64,000 bases of DNA from Nonomuraea solani (lineage in GTDB: Bacteria > Actinomycetota > Actinomycetes > Streptosporangiales > Streptosporangiaceae): contig NZ_FNVT01000006.1 in the NCBI RefSeq assembly GCF_900108335.1, forward strand, positions 248,001 through 312,000, given 5' to 3'. Positions 8,956-17,845 of the stretch are shown piece by piece. The notes under the pieces were generated by a model. It ran no database searches. It was not told the origin of the DNA and saw only the letters and a list, made by a program, of their open reading frames with translations. The translations under genes and the position numbers were made by a program. Every line of letters begins with the position of its first letter. Within the stretch, counting starts at the first letter, position 1.

Positions 8956-11900
8956 CTACCAGCCTCTGTAGTCGCTCCAGACGGCGGTGGGACCGTTGGT
9001 CTTGTAGGAGACGCTGTTCTTACGGACGTAGCGGAACGCACCCGAGGTGGTCTGCCGGTAGCGCACCAGGCTGCACCAATATCCCGCCGTGACGAAGCAG
9101 GTTCCGATCGCCCCGTTGTTGCTCGCCCACATGGAGGAGCGGAAGGCCACATTGCTGTAGAGCGTGGGAATCTTCTTGAGCGGCCTTCCGGTCACCTGCA
9201 GCGTTTCACCGCATTCCTTCGAGGCGCCCTTCGACACGGTCACGCCGTGGGCCCCGGAGTAGGACATGCCGTCCTTGCTCCATCCTCCGCCCACCTCCAG
9301 ACTGGCCTGGGCCGAGGTCGAATCCATGTGGAAGCACGGTTGCGCCTTGACGTCCACGCTGGAGTTCAGCAGGAGATAGTTGTGCGCCTTGCGGATCTTG
9401 CTGTCGATCACCCACTTGTTGTTCACCTTCTTCTGCGGGCTGATGAACCACGGGCTGATGTAGAGCGTGGAGACGGCGCCGATCTTGTTGACGTTCCATT
9501 CGGTTTTGTCGCGCGGATCGCACTCCCGCCACTTCGCCTTGTGGACCACCTCGAAAAGGGTCCCCTTGACATACCGCTGGGTCACCTTCGACGGGCCTGC
9601 CAAATAGGCCCAGGGGGCGACGCTGGGGCTGCACGGGTCGGCCTGCGCCGTCGTCCCGCGCGGTGCCGCCGAGGGGGTGCCGGCGATCCGATCGGTGATG
9701 TACTGCTCGCCGTCCGTCGAGATGAGGTCTGATTCGTCCTCGTTGGTCTCGACCGGCACCTGGATGACCGTCATGTTGCCGCAGCGGTCGAAGGCGTGCA
9801 CCGAGATCAGGAACTCGCTCGGCTCGACCTGCCCGGCCGTGCCCACCAGGCCCGCGTCGGGGGTCTGCTCGATCCAGGAGCGCTTGACCTGGACGGTGAC
9901 GCGGACGCCTCCGTCCGGCATGGCCTCGACGGCCGACCCGGACAGCTCGACGGCCGAGCCGCTCCGCGTGACGCCCTCCTGCCGCATCGACTCACGCCGG
10001 CTCACCAGCGCGGCGTTCAGCAGCGAGAGCTTGGCGGTGCTCGGGGCTCTCGGGGTCACGCCGGGCGCGTCCCAGATGGTGGCCGCCCTTCCCTCCAGTA
10101 CGGCGTCCTGCGCCTGGTAGTAGGACTTGACCCGGTCGAGGTAGGTCTGTCCGCCCGACGCGCTCGCCGCCCGCGCGCTGCCCGTCGCCGGCGGGGTATC
10201 GAGGAACGGGATGCAGGGCGCGTTCGGGTCCGGCGGCGGGGGCACCGCCTTGGGCGTGGCGGTGGCGCTCTCCCATTCGCTCGTCCCCAGGGCGGTCTTG
10301 GCCCGTACCTTGACGGTGTAGGTCTGACCGTTGGTGAGCTCGCCGATCGCCGCCCACGGCTCCTGCACCTCCAGCGTCTTCAGCGACGTGCCGCCGTCGT
10401 CCAGCACCTCGACGTCGTAGCCGTCGAGGATGGCGGTGCTGCCGTTGGACTCGGGCAGGCCCCAGCTCGCCAGCACGCTGGCGTCCCCGCCGGACGCGGC
10501 GAGGTTGACCACGTTGGAGGGCGGCCCCGCGGGCTGGTAGGTGAGAGCCAGTGACGGCTGTACGGCCGCCGCCGGGTCGGCGAACGTGATGACCTCGTCC
10601 TTGCCGGAGGTGAGGAGGAACCACTGGTACACGCGCCCGCCGAGATCGGCCTCCGGGGCGGTGAGCGGCAGCGGGTACGGGTCGGCGCCCGCGTCGGCGT
10701 CACCGGCCAGGTCCGGCCCCTTCGACTCGCCGGTCACGGGGCTCTTGAGCGGCGTGGCCGTGATGACGGCGTCGGCCGGGCAGGCGCCCGCCGGGCAGAC
10801 CGGGGTGCCGAGCTTGAGCACGCCTCCCAGGACGGGCGCGCCGTCGGGCAGCTCGTCCAGCCGGAAACCGATGGCCGTGACCGTCTTGTCCGTGCCGGTG
10901 CCGCCGATCCGCATGACGGTCGCGTCGGTCACCGGGCACGGCGAGCCGTCGCAGGCGGCCGGGTCGGTCTTGGCGGTCTTGATGAGGATGTCGTCCTTGC
11001 CCAGCGTGAAGTTCTGGACGTCCGCCTCGGGGCCGGGCTCGGGGGCCGTGCCCGGGGTGGTGAAGGCGACGGCCGCGGTCTTGGGGGTGCAGACCTCGTC
11101 GAGGCCGTCCGCCGCCCGCGCCGCGACCGACGGGGTGCCCTGCTGGACCTCCAGGTAGTCGACGGACAGCCCGAACCATGTGTCGGCGATGTCGATTTTG
11201 ACGGTGTTGGCGCCCGCCTTCAGGGTCACGGTGGTGCCGAAGTCGGCCCAGCCGGCGGCCTCGGCGAGGGTGTGCGTGGTCGCGGTCCCGTTGACGGTGA
11301 GCCTGATCGAGCTGGAGGCCAGCTCGCTCATGTACCGGAGCCGGAGCCTCGCGCTGCCCGCGGCGGCGGCGTTGACGGTCCAGGTGACGCTGTCGTCGGG
11401 GAAGTCGCTCCACACGGCGGCGTCGCCGGAGGTCTCGGCGGGCACGCCGGTCGTCTTGGCGAAGCCGTCCAGGACACCGGCCTCACCCTCGTACCGGCCC
11501 GTTTCCGGCGTGGGGGTGGGAGTCGGGGTCGGGGTCGGGGTCGGCGTGGGTGTCGGGGTCGGGGTGGTGGTTCCGCCTGATCCGGTGGCGCACGCCACCA
11601 TGTGCCACTTGTACGTACGCCCCGCCTGAACGGTGCCGGCCGGCACCTGGAACGAGGCCCGTTCCCCGCCACCGGCCGTGAGCGTGCCCAGCGGAGCCGA
11701 GCCGACCGGCAGGTTGCGATCGTCGTACAGGTAGTACTTGGCCGTAACGGGGCCGCCCGACGGGCGGTTCACCATGCCCGACAGGATCGGCTGCGTCGGG
11801 TCGGCCAGCCCGGTCTCGGTGCCGGACGGGAGCATGGGCGCGTCCGAGGTGATCCGGTACGCCGGGCTCTCGTTGCAGGACGGCGGCGTGAGGCCGGTGC

Positions 11901-14262
11901 GGCACGCCTTCACCACGAACGTGAAGCTGGCCGGGTTGTCCAGCGTGAACACCTTGTCCAGCGCCTGCCCGGAGGGGATGCCGTTGTGCGTGGTGGTGCC
12001 GGGCACGCCGACCAGGGCGCGGATCTCCTCGGCCGTGAGCGCCCGCTGGTAGGCGTGGACGTCGTCCACCGCCCCGCTGAGGTTCGCGGCCTCGATCCGG
12101 GCGCGGCCGAGCTCGAAGGCGCCGCGGGCGTTCCAGGCGGCCGTGAACGCGCGTTCCGACGACAGCACGCCGTCCACGTACAGCCTGATCATGTGGGCGC
12201 TCGCGTCGTACTGGACCGCCACGTGCGTCCACTCGCCGATCTTGGCGAGCTTCTTGGACTGGATCGGCACCTCGCGGATCTCGGTGGCCGAGTCGTTCTC
12301 CGCGGTGGCGAACCACCAGCGCTGGTCGAACTCGGGCGCCGTGGAGGTCTCGTAGCGCAGCGTGAAGCCGGGCTGGTTGACGCCCATCTGCGACAGCACG
12401 GTCTGCGGCTCGGTGCTCTTGTCCAGCCGCACCCAGGTCGTCACCGTGTAGCTCTGGTTGGTGTTGAGCACCGGCTTGGCGGTGGCGGCGTACCCGGCGC
12501 CGGAGAACTTCACCGCCTGCCCGAGCTGACCGGCCTCGCGGCCGTAGGTGCCGGACAGCGTCGCGGGCAGGTTCTTGCCGGAGGAGTCGGCCGCGGTCTT
12601 GCCGGTGGTCTCGTCCAGTTTCCAGTACGCCGCCTCACCCGACGGGAGCTGCGCGGCCGGCGGAGCCATGGTCGAGTCGTTGACCGTGACGGTGTAGTCC
12701 AGGTTCGCGGTCTCGGGAACGGCCGACCTGTACGTCACCTTCACGTTCGTACTGCGGGCGATGGCGTCATTACCGGTGATCGAGTCGATCGACTCGGCGC
12801 TCACCGTGGGGATCTCCGGCGGGAGCACCCAGTCCACGCTCAGCTTGGGCACGTTCTGCCCGAACAGTTGCGGCCAGAACGCGAACGACTCGCTGAACCA
12901 CGTGGGCACCGGGCTCTCGGCTGACAGGCTGAGCTTCAGGCCGTGGTTCGCGGTGCCGGTGGCCCACTGGCGGGTCATCGCGGTCAGGTCCCAGCTCCAG
13001 ACGGCCCCTTCCGTGCCAGGGAGGGAGCACGGGTCGATCGAGGAGCGTCCCTCGGACGTGGTGGCGGGCTGGTTGCCCCAGTAGGTGTCGTCGGCCACCC
13101 ACGCCTTGGTGACGCGCTGGGCGACGATCCCCTGGAACTCGCTGCAGTTGCCGACGTCCTGGCGCAGCATGAGCTGCATCGCGGACCTGACCACCTGGCG
13201 TCCGGCGATCGAGGAGGTGTCGAACGCCATCAGCGCCCGGTTCAGCGTGTCCCCGCTCGTGGAGTTCGACCGGCCGACGTACCCCGGCGACGACTGCATC
13301 GTCGGCGACCGGACGCCGGTCTCCTGGGTGATGCCCAGCGTGGTGGTGGGATCGACGGTGACCGGGTACGTGGTCGCGGGGTCGGCCAGCCACCCGGTGT
13401 CCGGCCTGAGCACCAGCACCGCGCCGTCGCCGTCGGGCTTCACCTGGGCGGCGACGTTCGTCTCGCGGCCGCCCCCGGCGTCCCACATGCGCGGCGTGGG
13501 CGCCGAGAGCACGGTCCGGCCGGCGTCGTCCGTCAGCTTCAGGCCGCCGCCCTTGGCCATCGCCAGGTCGAGCCCGCCGGTGGCGACGGGGATGCGGTAC
13601 TCCACCGGGCCGGCGGGCCGCTCGCGCAGCACCACGTCGTGCCGGAACCCGGTGGGCAGGGCGGTCACGACGAGATCGGCCCCCTGCCCGGCGGCGTCGC
13701 GGTAGGTGGCCACGTTGCCGTTGACCTGCGGCCGGGGCAGATCCGTGGCCCAGGACAGCGCCACGTTCCGCTTGGTCCCGCGCCGCATCGACGCGAACGG
13801 CCCATCACCGCCCAGGGAGAATCGCACGTCGGCCAGGCCCACCTTGGGCCTGAGCACGCCGTCGCGCTCGGTCAGCGCGGTGTCGATCCACGCCCACGAG
13901 CCGTCGTCCCGCCTGACCTGCGCGGGCCCTCCGTAGGACTGGGTCGTGAGGTGCCCGTCGGGATAGGCCCACGTGCGCGAGGTCTCCGTATAGGCGGACT
14001 CCACAGGGACGGCGGCGCCCTTCTCCCTGGCCAGGGCCACGGCGGCACGCAGGGGCGCGTCCGGGTCCTCCGGCTTGGGGAAGGTCGTGACCGAAGGGGC
14101 CGTAATCGAGGGCTGGGCGGGGTCGGCGCCGGCGGGCAGCGCGACGAGAATGGACGTGGTCAGCGCGGCGACGCCGGCCAGAGCGGCCCAGACGGGACGG
14201 CCGTTCCCGCGCCGCGATAAGCCGCCGGGATTCGAGGGGTCGAGGGGCACCCATTCCTCCAT
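8956..14262 (-). CDS. Giant secreted multidomain protein (DNRLRE, LamG, FN3), unknown C-terminal domain
   Basis: A 1768-residue exported protein. A signal/anchor segment lies near residues 23-49 (WAALAGVAALTTSILVALPAGADPA). Visible parts in order: an N-terminal module (60-300) typical of actinomycete wall proteins; a DNRLRE-type beta domain (about 320-475, NRALMAFDTSSI...); a LamG/concanavalin-like domain (541-748); a Thr-Pro linker (897-918); a CBM6/35-like domain (about 918-1040); a second DNRLRE-like region (1085-1212); a fibronectin III domain (1244-1337); and a C-terminal region of about 430 residues I cannot assign. N-terminal modules of this kind often carry YD repeats or toxin tips, but no RHS/YD repeat is present. 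The start is uncertain: GGAGGA overlaps the ATG, and a GTG four codons on is possible. A palindrome at 14278-14296 lies just upstream. Confidence 0.85.
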   Translation of the reverse strand: MEEWVPLDPSNPGGLSRRGNGRPVWAALAGVAALTTSILVALPAGADPAQPSITAPSVTTFPKPEDPDAPLRAAVALAREKGAAVPVESAYTETSRTWAYPDGHLTTQSYGGPAQVRRDDGSWAWIDTALTERDGVLRPKVGLADVRFSLGGDGPFASMRRGTKRNVALSWATDLPRPQVNGNVATYRDAAGQGADLVVTALPTGFRHDVVLRERPAGPVEYRIPVATGGLDLAMAKGGGLKLTDDAGRTVLSAPTPRMWDAGGGRETNVAAQVKPDGDGAVLVLRPDTGWLADPATTYPVTVDPTTTLGITQETGVRSPTMQSSPGYVGRSNSTSGDTLNRALMAFDTSSIAGRQVVRSAMQLMLRQDVGNCSEFQGIVAQRVTKAWVADDTYWGNQPATTSEGRSSIDPCSLPGTEGAVWSWDLTAMTRQWATGTANHGLKLSLSAESPVPTWFSESFAFWPQLFGQNVPKLSVDWVLPPEIPTVSAESIDSITGNDAIARSTNVKVTYRSAVPETANLDYTVTVNDSTMAPPAAQLPSGEAAYWKLDETTGKTAADSSGKNLPATLSGTYGREAGQLGQAVKFSGAGYAATAKPVLNTNQSYTVTTWVRLDKSTEPQTVLSQMGVNQPGFTLRYETSTAPEFDQRWWFATAENDSATEIREVPIQSKKLAKIGEWTHVAVQYDASAHMIRLYVDGVLSSERAFTAAWNARGAFELGRARIEAANLSGAVDDVHAYQRALTAEEIRALVGVPGTTTHNGIPSGQALDKVFTLDNPASFTFVVKACRTGLTPPSCNESPAYRITSDAPMLPSGTETGLADPTQPILSGMVNRPSGGPVTAKYYLYDDRNLPVGSAPLGTLTAGGGERASFQVPAGTVQAGRTYKWHMVACATGSGGTTTPTPTPTPTPTPTPTPTPTPETGRYEGEAGVLDGFAKTTGVPAETSGDAAVWSDFPDDSVTWTVNAAAAGSARLRLRYMSELASSSIRLTVNGTATTHTLAEAAGWADFGTTVTLKAGANTVKIDIADTWFGLSVDYLEVQQGTPSVAARAADGLDEVCTPKTAAVAFTTPGTAPEPGPEADVQNFTLGKDDILIKTAKTDPAACDGSPCPVTDATVMRIGGTGTDKTVTAIGFRLDELPDGAPVLGGVLKLGTPVCPAGACPADAVITATPLKSPVTGESKGPDLAGDADAGADPYPLPLTAPEADLGGRVYQWFLLTSGKDEVITFADPAAAVQPSLALTYQPAGPPSNVVNLAASGGDASVLASWGLPESNGSTAILDGYDVEVLDDGGTSLKTLEVQEPWAAIGELTNGQTYTVKVRAKTALGTSEWESATATPKAVPPPPDPNAPCIPFLDTPPATGSARAASASGGQTYLDRVKSYYQAQDAVLEGRAATIWDAPGVTPRAPSTAKLSLLNAALVSRRESMRQEGVTRSGSAVELSGSAVEAMPDGGVRVTVQVKRSWIEQTPDAGLVGTAGQVEPSEFLISVHAFDRCGNMTVIQVPVETNEDESDLISTDGEQYITDRIAGTPSAAPRGTTAQADPCSPSVAPWAYLAGPSKVTQRYVKGTLFEVVHKAKWRECDPRDKTEWNVNKIGAVSTLYISPWFISPQKKVNNKWVIDSKIRKAHNYLLLNSSVDVKAQPCFHMDSTSAQASLEVGGGWSKDGMSYSGAHGVTVSKGASKECGETLQVTGRPLKKIPTLYSNVAFRSSMWASNNGAIGTCFVTAGYWCSLVRYRQTTSGAFRYVRKNSVSYKTNGPTAVWSDYRGW
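11508..11573 (-). repeat. Thr-Pro linker microsatellite
   Basis: About ten TP units encoded by near-perfect 6-bp repeats, inside the giant secreted protein. A flexible, probably glycosylatable linker between the LamG half and the carbohydrate-binding-like domain. Confidence 0.85.
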
Positions 14263-14277
14263 ACAGATGAGGGGAGA

Positions 14278-14296
14278 TCCCTGGCGGGGCCAGGGA
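14278..14296. promoter_or_regulatory. Palindrome upstream of the secreted-protein gene
   Basis: TCCCTGGC-GGG-GCCAGGGA, perfect 8-bp arms, 16-34 bp before the ATG at 14262. It could be an operator or a leader hairpin. Confidence 0.4.
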
Positions 14297-14361
14297 CAGC
14301 CTCATGAGCATGGAGGACGGCGCTGTGGAGCCTGTCTCCACATTGTCGCGATCTTGATCGG

Positions 14362-15210
14362 TCAGGGGGCGGTCAGCGCCGCCTCGATGGCCGCGCCGTT
14401 ACGGTCCAGCCAGGCTTCGCGCCGCTTGATCTCGTCGCCGACGCCCTCGTCCCACATGCGCGCCCAGCCGCCGCCCTTCTCCTCGGCGATCTGCTTCATC
14501 GAGAACCAGGCCCGCCGGGTCCGCATGACGGCCACCTCGACGAGCCGGGAGCGGTCGACGTCCGACATCCCGTAGGCGTCGGCGAGGATCCGGCAGCGGC
14601 GCGGCGCGTCGACGTCCCGCAGCGGCGGGTCGGCGTCCGCCGGGTCGCCCAGCGGCGCCCAATACAACATCGCGTTCATGATCTCTTCCACCCGGGTGGC
14701 CGGCCTGGCAAGGTCGAAATCGATCAGCGCGGCCGCCTGGCCGTCCCGGAACACGATGTTGTCCGGCGTGTAGTCAAGGTGCCCGACCAATTCCGGCGGG
14801 TACGGCGGCGCGGGCGGCGTGTCCGGCCGCTCCACGAGCCCGAAGCCGGACCGCACCCTTTCGGGCGGGACGAAACCCGCGACGGCGTCGTCGTAGGCGC
14901 GCACGAGACGCCCGACGGAGGCAAGCCGCTCCTCGTCGGCGACCCACGCCGGCCGCGGCCGCCCCGCGACCTCTCCGGGAACGAAGGTCAGCACCTCGCG
15001 CCCGGCCGCGTCGATGCCGAGAAATCGCGGAGCGCCGTCGAATTCGATTTCCGCCAGATGGCGCAGCAGCGCGTGCACGAAAGGCGCGTTGGGGCCGACC
15101 GGCCGGCGCACGGTGTCACCGACCCGGACGACCCCTTCGGTGACGTCGCCGCCGACGAGCGGGATTTCGGGATGAGGCTCGGCCGATTCAACATAAATGG
15201 GAGAGTTCAT
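14362..15210 (-). CDS. Aminoglycoside phosphotransferase-family protein
   Basis: A 282-residue kinase-fold protein. The catalytic loop HLDYTPDN (His144, Asp146, Asn151) corresponds to the HxDxxxxN Brenner motif, and ALIDFDLARP supplies the metal-binding Asp. The family phosphorylates small molecules (aminoglycosides, homoserine, choline, others); substrate cannot be told from sequence and resistance should not be assumed. The ribosome binding site is GGGGAAGAA. It is followed downstream by the giant secreted gene on the same strand, 100 bp away, and preceded by the repeat protein gene. Confidence 0.85.
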   Translation of the reverse strand: MNSPIYVESAEPHPEIPLVGGDVTEGVVRVGDTVRRPVGPNAPFVHALLRHLAEIEFDGAPRFLGIDAAGREVLTFVPGEVAGRPRPAWVADEERLASVGRLVRAYDDAVAGFVPPERVRSGFGLVERPDTPPAPPYPPELVGHLDYTPDNIVFRDGQAAALIDFDLARPATRVEEIMNAMLYWAPLGDPADADPPLRDVDAPRRCRILADAYGMSDVDRSRLVEVAVMRTRRAWFSMKQIAEEKGGGWARMWDEGVGDEIKRREAWLDRNGAAIEAALTAP

Positions 15211-15330
15211 TTCTTCCCCGGAGGTGGAGGAGGCGCGGGCAAAGCCACGATCTTACGCCTTCATTCGGAGTCGAAGAACTCATTTCATGACCGGGCCGGT
15301 CACGTCCCCCGGCCCGGTCACGGACATGGG

Positions 15331-16227
15331 TCAGCCGGGCGGCACGATCCCGTTCTTGGCCACGGGAACGGCCAGTTGCAGGGAGGCGGTGAGCTGGAGC
15401 TGCTCAGGCGGCAGGTTGCCCAGTACGGGGTTGATGTGCCGCAGGTTCAGCGTCACCGGGGCGATGGCCGGGCCGGCGATGTCGAACTTCTCCAGGTCGA
15501 CCCAGCGGACGATGTTGAACACGTCCGGCGGGATGTCGTCACCGGCCTTCTGCACGGGCACGCAGAGCTGGCGGGCGTTGGTGACCCGGATGGACCTGAC
15601 GGGGATCTGGCCGGTCAGCACCGGGTTGAGCTGGGTGAGGGTCAGTGGGAAGGCGATGCCCGGGTTCGGCGTGTGCGCGTAGCACAGCAGGTCGATGTGC
15701 CGGACGACGCGTACGACGTCCGCGGGCGGGATCACGCCGTTCTTGATGACCGGCACGCACAACTGCTGCGGCACGGTCAGCGTGACGCCGATGCCGGGCT
15801 GGTTCTGCAGCACCGGGTTGAGGTGGCGCAGCCCGATGTTCTGGTTGATCGCGGGCCCGGCCACCCGGTAGCACGACAGGTCGACGAACCTGACGTAGTC
15901 GAGCACGCCCGGCGGCGGGATGACGTTGTTCTTGGCCACCGGGACGCACAACTGCTCACGCGGGCCGAGCGTGAGCTGCACAGGCGGCTGGTTGGCGAGC
16001 ACGGGGTTGATGTGGCGTACCAGCAGCCCGATGGCCGGCGGCTGGTACGGGGTGGTCCTGAAGCACTCCAGGTCGAGATTCGACACGAATTCCCGCGGCG
16101 TCGGCGGCGCCAGGGCCGCCGCGGGCGGGGCGATGAGGAATGCGGCGGCGAATACCGCGAGGCCAGTGGATAAGAGGCGTCTTACCGTGAGCTTTGTACG
16201 GGCATCAAATGCGCCCTTTCCGTTCAT
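15331..16227 (-). CDS. Secreted protein of four ~63-residue repeats (DUF7450-like)
   Basis: A 298-residue exported protein. The ATG at 16227 (MNGKGAFDARTK) is preferred because AGGAGG lies just before it; a longer frame upstream is not needed. A signal peptide (LLSTGLAVFAAAFLIAPPAAALA) precedes four tandem repeats with the shared plan V-R-x-x-D-L-x-C-Y ... LRHxNPVLxNQP ... QLCVPVxKNGxIPP. Repeats 1-3 each carry one Cys pair, probably an intra-repeat disulfide; repeat 4 has lost both (DLEKF and QLAVPV). The repeat resembles the DUF7450 type (L-C-x-PV-x-KNG). Function unknown; an extracellular structural or binding role is plausible. Confidence 0.8.
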   Translation of the reverse strand: MNGKGAFDARTKLTVRRLLSTGLAVFAAAFLIAPPAAALAPPTPREFVSNLDLECFRTTPYQPPAIGLLVRHINPVLANQPPVQLTLGPREQLCVPVAKNNVIPPPGVLDYVRFVDLSCYRVAGPAINQNIGLRHLNPVLQNQPGIGVTLTVPQQLCVPVIKNGVIPPADVVRVVRHIDLLCYAHTPNPGIAFPLTLTQLNPVLTGQIPVRSIRVTNARQLCVPVQKAGDDIPPDVFNIVRWVDLEKFDIAGPAIAPVTLNLRHINPVLGNLPPEQLQLTASLQLAVPVAKNGIVPPG

Positions 16228-16503
16228 CCATCCTCCTGAGCCGGTCGATCGTGCCTCGACTGTGCGCCCGCACGCCCGCCCCAACAAGGCCGATGGCCGC
16301 TATTTGCCATCCCGGTTTCCGACAATCGCGAGCACTCCGGTTTTCCGCATTTCAGCCACGCCATTGTTCGGCACGCGGCCGGCCGATGACGCGTGGATTC
16401 ATCGGCCATGCCGCCGCCCGCACCGCCCCCGCGCCCGCTTCCGTCCTTCTTGACGGAAAGGCGGGGGCCGGTCTGTTGTCCGGTGGCCAATAGGCTGCCG
16501 TTC

Positions 16504-17127
16504 ATGACACCCAGACGACGCAGGAGCCCCGAAGAGTCGCGTGCGGAGCTGCTGGCGGCCGCGGCCCGGCTGATCAGGGAGCGCGGTCCTGACAACGTCA
16601 GCCTGCGGCAGATCGCGGAGGCGGCCGGGGTGGCTCATGGGCTGGTGACGCATTATTTCGGTACGTATGCCGCCCTGGTGCGCGAGGTGCTGCGGGCCGA
16701 GAACGACCGCATGGAGGAGCGGATACGCGAGCGGATCCAGGCCGAGCAGGGTGTGCCGACCGCGGCGGGGATCATGAGCGTGGTGTCCGACACCCTGGCG
16801 GACGAGCGTTACCTGCGGCTGTTCGTCTGGGCCGAGATGCACGCCGACTACCGGGGGGCGGCGCGGCCCGAGCTGGTGGAGTTCATGGACGCGATGGAGG
16901 CCGGGATCCGCGCCGCGCTGGCCGGGCGGCCCGTGCCGAGCCGGGCCAGGATGGAGGCGGTGGCGCTGGTCGGGCTGTCGGCGGCGTACGGGTTCGCCAT
17001 CGGCGGGCGGTCCTGGCTGGCGGGCATGGGCCACGATCCCGACGACCCGGCGCACGAGGCGGAGTTCCGTACCCAACTGGCCCGGATGATGGGGGCCCAC
17101 ATGGTGGAGGAGTCCGGCCTGGAGTGA
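16504..17127 (+). CDS. TetR-family regulator
   Basis: A 207-residue regulator. The HTH is SLRQIAEAAGVAHGLVTHYFGTYAALV near residues 35-60, the standard TetR pattern. The ligand domain is not assignable. The ATG at 16504 is chosen over an upstream in-frame ATG because TAGGCT lies 7 nt before it (leaderless) and the extra upstream residues are proline-rich noise. It is followed after 24 bp by the DUF1707 gene, whose ribosome binding site lies in a palindrome; this regulator is one candidate binder. Confidence 0.88.
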   Translation: MTPRRRRSPEESRAELLAAAARLIRERGPDNVSLRQIAEAAGVAHGLVTHYFGTYAALVREVLRAENDRMEERIRERIQAEQGVPTAAGIMSVVSDTLADERYLRLFVWAEMHADYRGAARPELVEFMDAMEAGIRAALAGRPVPSRARMEAVALVGLSAAYGFAIGGRSWLAGMGHDPDDPAHEAEFRTQLARMMGAHMVEESGLE

Positions 17128-17129
17128 CT

Positions 17130-17149
17130 TATTCTCCACTTGGAGAATA
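17130..17149. promoter_or_regulatory. 20-bp palindrome covering a ribosome binding site
   Basis: TATTCTCCA and TGGAGAATA are perfect 9-bp arms around CT. The GGAG at 17142-17145 is the ribosome binding site of the gene starting at 17152. As DNA it looks like an operator; as RNA an 8-bp stem with an ACUU loop would hide the site. Confidence 0.6.
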
Positions 17150-17151
17150 GG

Positions 17152-17742
17152 ATGCGGTCAGTCACGTTGATCGAGCAGACAGGACTGACGCGCATGGCCG
17201 AGCAGGTGCGAGCCTCCGACGAGGACCGCGAGCGGGTGGCCGAACGGCTGCAGGCGGCCGCCGCCGTGGGGCGGATCGAGCTGGCCGAGCTCGACCAGCG
17301 GCTCACCGAGGTCTACGAGGCCAGGACCCAGGCCGAGCTGGAGCGCGCCGCCCGCGGCCTGCCCGCGCCCGCCCGTACGGACACGCTGGTGGTGAGAGAA
17401 GAGCCCAGCTCCCGGTTCGCGATGAGCGTGTTCGGCTGGTTCAGCCGGAGGGGCCGGTGGGTCGCCCCGCGCGAGTTCACGTCGTTCTCGATGTTCGGCG
17501 GCGGGGAGATCGACCTGCGCGACGCCCGCTTCGCCGCCGACGAGATCAGGGTCCGCGCCTTCGCCCTGTGGGGCTACACGGAGGTCATCGTTCCCGACGA
17601 TGTCGAGGTGGAGGTCAAGGGGATCGGCCTGTTCGGCGGGTTCGACCGCGGCGCCGTCCATCGGAGGAAGGGGGCGCCGCGGATCGTCATCAGCGGCCTC
17701 GCCCTGTTCGGCGGGGTCGGCACGAAGACCAAAGCGCCCTGA
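17152..17742 (+). CDS. DUF1707 (SHOCT-like) protein
   Basis: A 196-residue protein. The N-terminal domain RASDEDRERVAERLQAAAAVGRIELAELDQRLTEVYEARTQAELE is the DUF1707 signature (about residues 19-65). The rest is a beta-rich region (FTSFSMFGGGEIDLRDARF...IGLFGGFDRGA) resembling cell-wall-active antibiotic response and DUF2154-type proteins. The ATG at 17152 has GGAG 6 nt upstream; the ATG at 17194 is an alternative closer to the domain. There is no membrane segment. The family is common in actinomycetes and is often linked to envelope stress, but its role is unproven. Confidence 0.82.
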   Translation: MRSVTLIEQTGLTRMAEQVRASDEDRERVAERLQAAAAVGRIELAELDQRLTEVYEARTQAELERAARGLPAPARTDTLVVREEPSSRFAMSVFGWFSRRGRWVAPREFTSFSMFGGGEIDLRDARFAADEIRVRAFALWGYTEVIVPDDVEVEVKGIGLFGGFDRGAVHRRKGAPRIVISGLALFGGVGTKTKAP

Positions 17743-17845
17743 CCTGGGCAGACGTGCTCACAAGAAATTTCTCCAAGGGGGATGTCGATCCGGCCGGTCT
17801 CCAGTCGACGCGTCAGTGAGAGCACGCGAACCTCAGGGAGACGCA

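Noticed and set aside
11508-11573. GT-rich repeat considered as a recombination or regulatory repeat
   Set aside because: It encodes a Thr-Pro linker in frame; no other evidence.
9796-14220. Long plus-strand frames opposite the giant secreted gene
   Set aside because: Mirror frames of one coding strand with signal peptide and recognisable domains.
14362-15210. Aminoglycoside resistance gene
   Set aside because: The phosphotransferase fold is shared by many kinases; nothing ties this protein to antibiotics.
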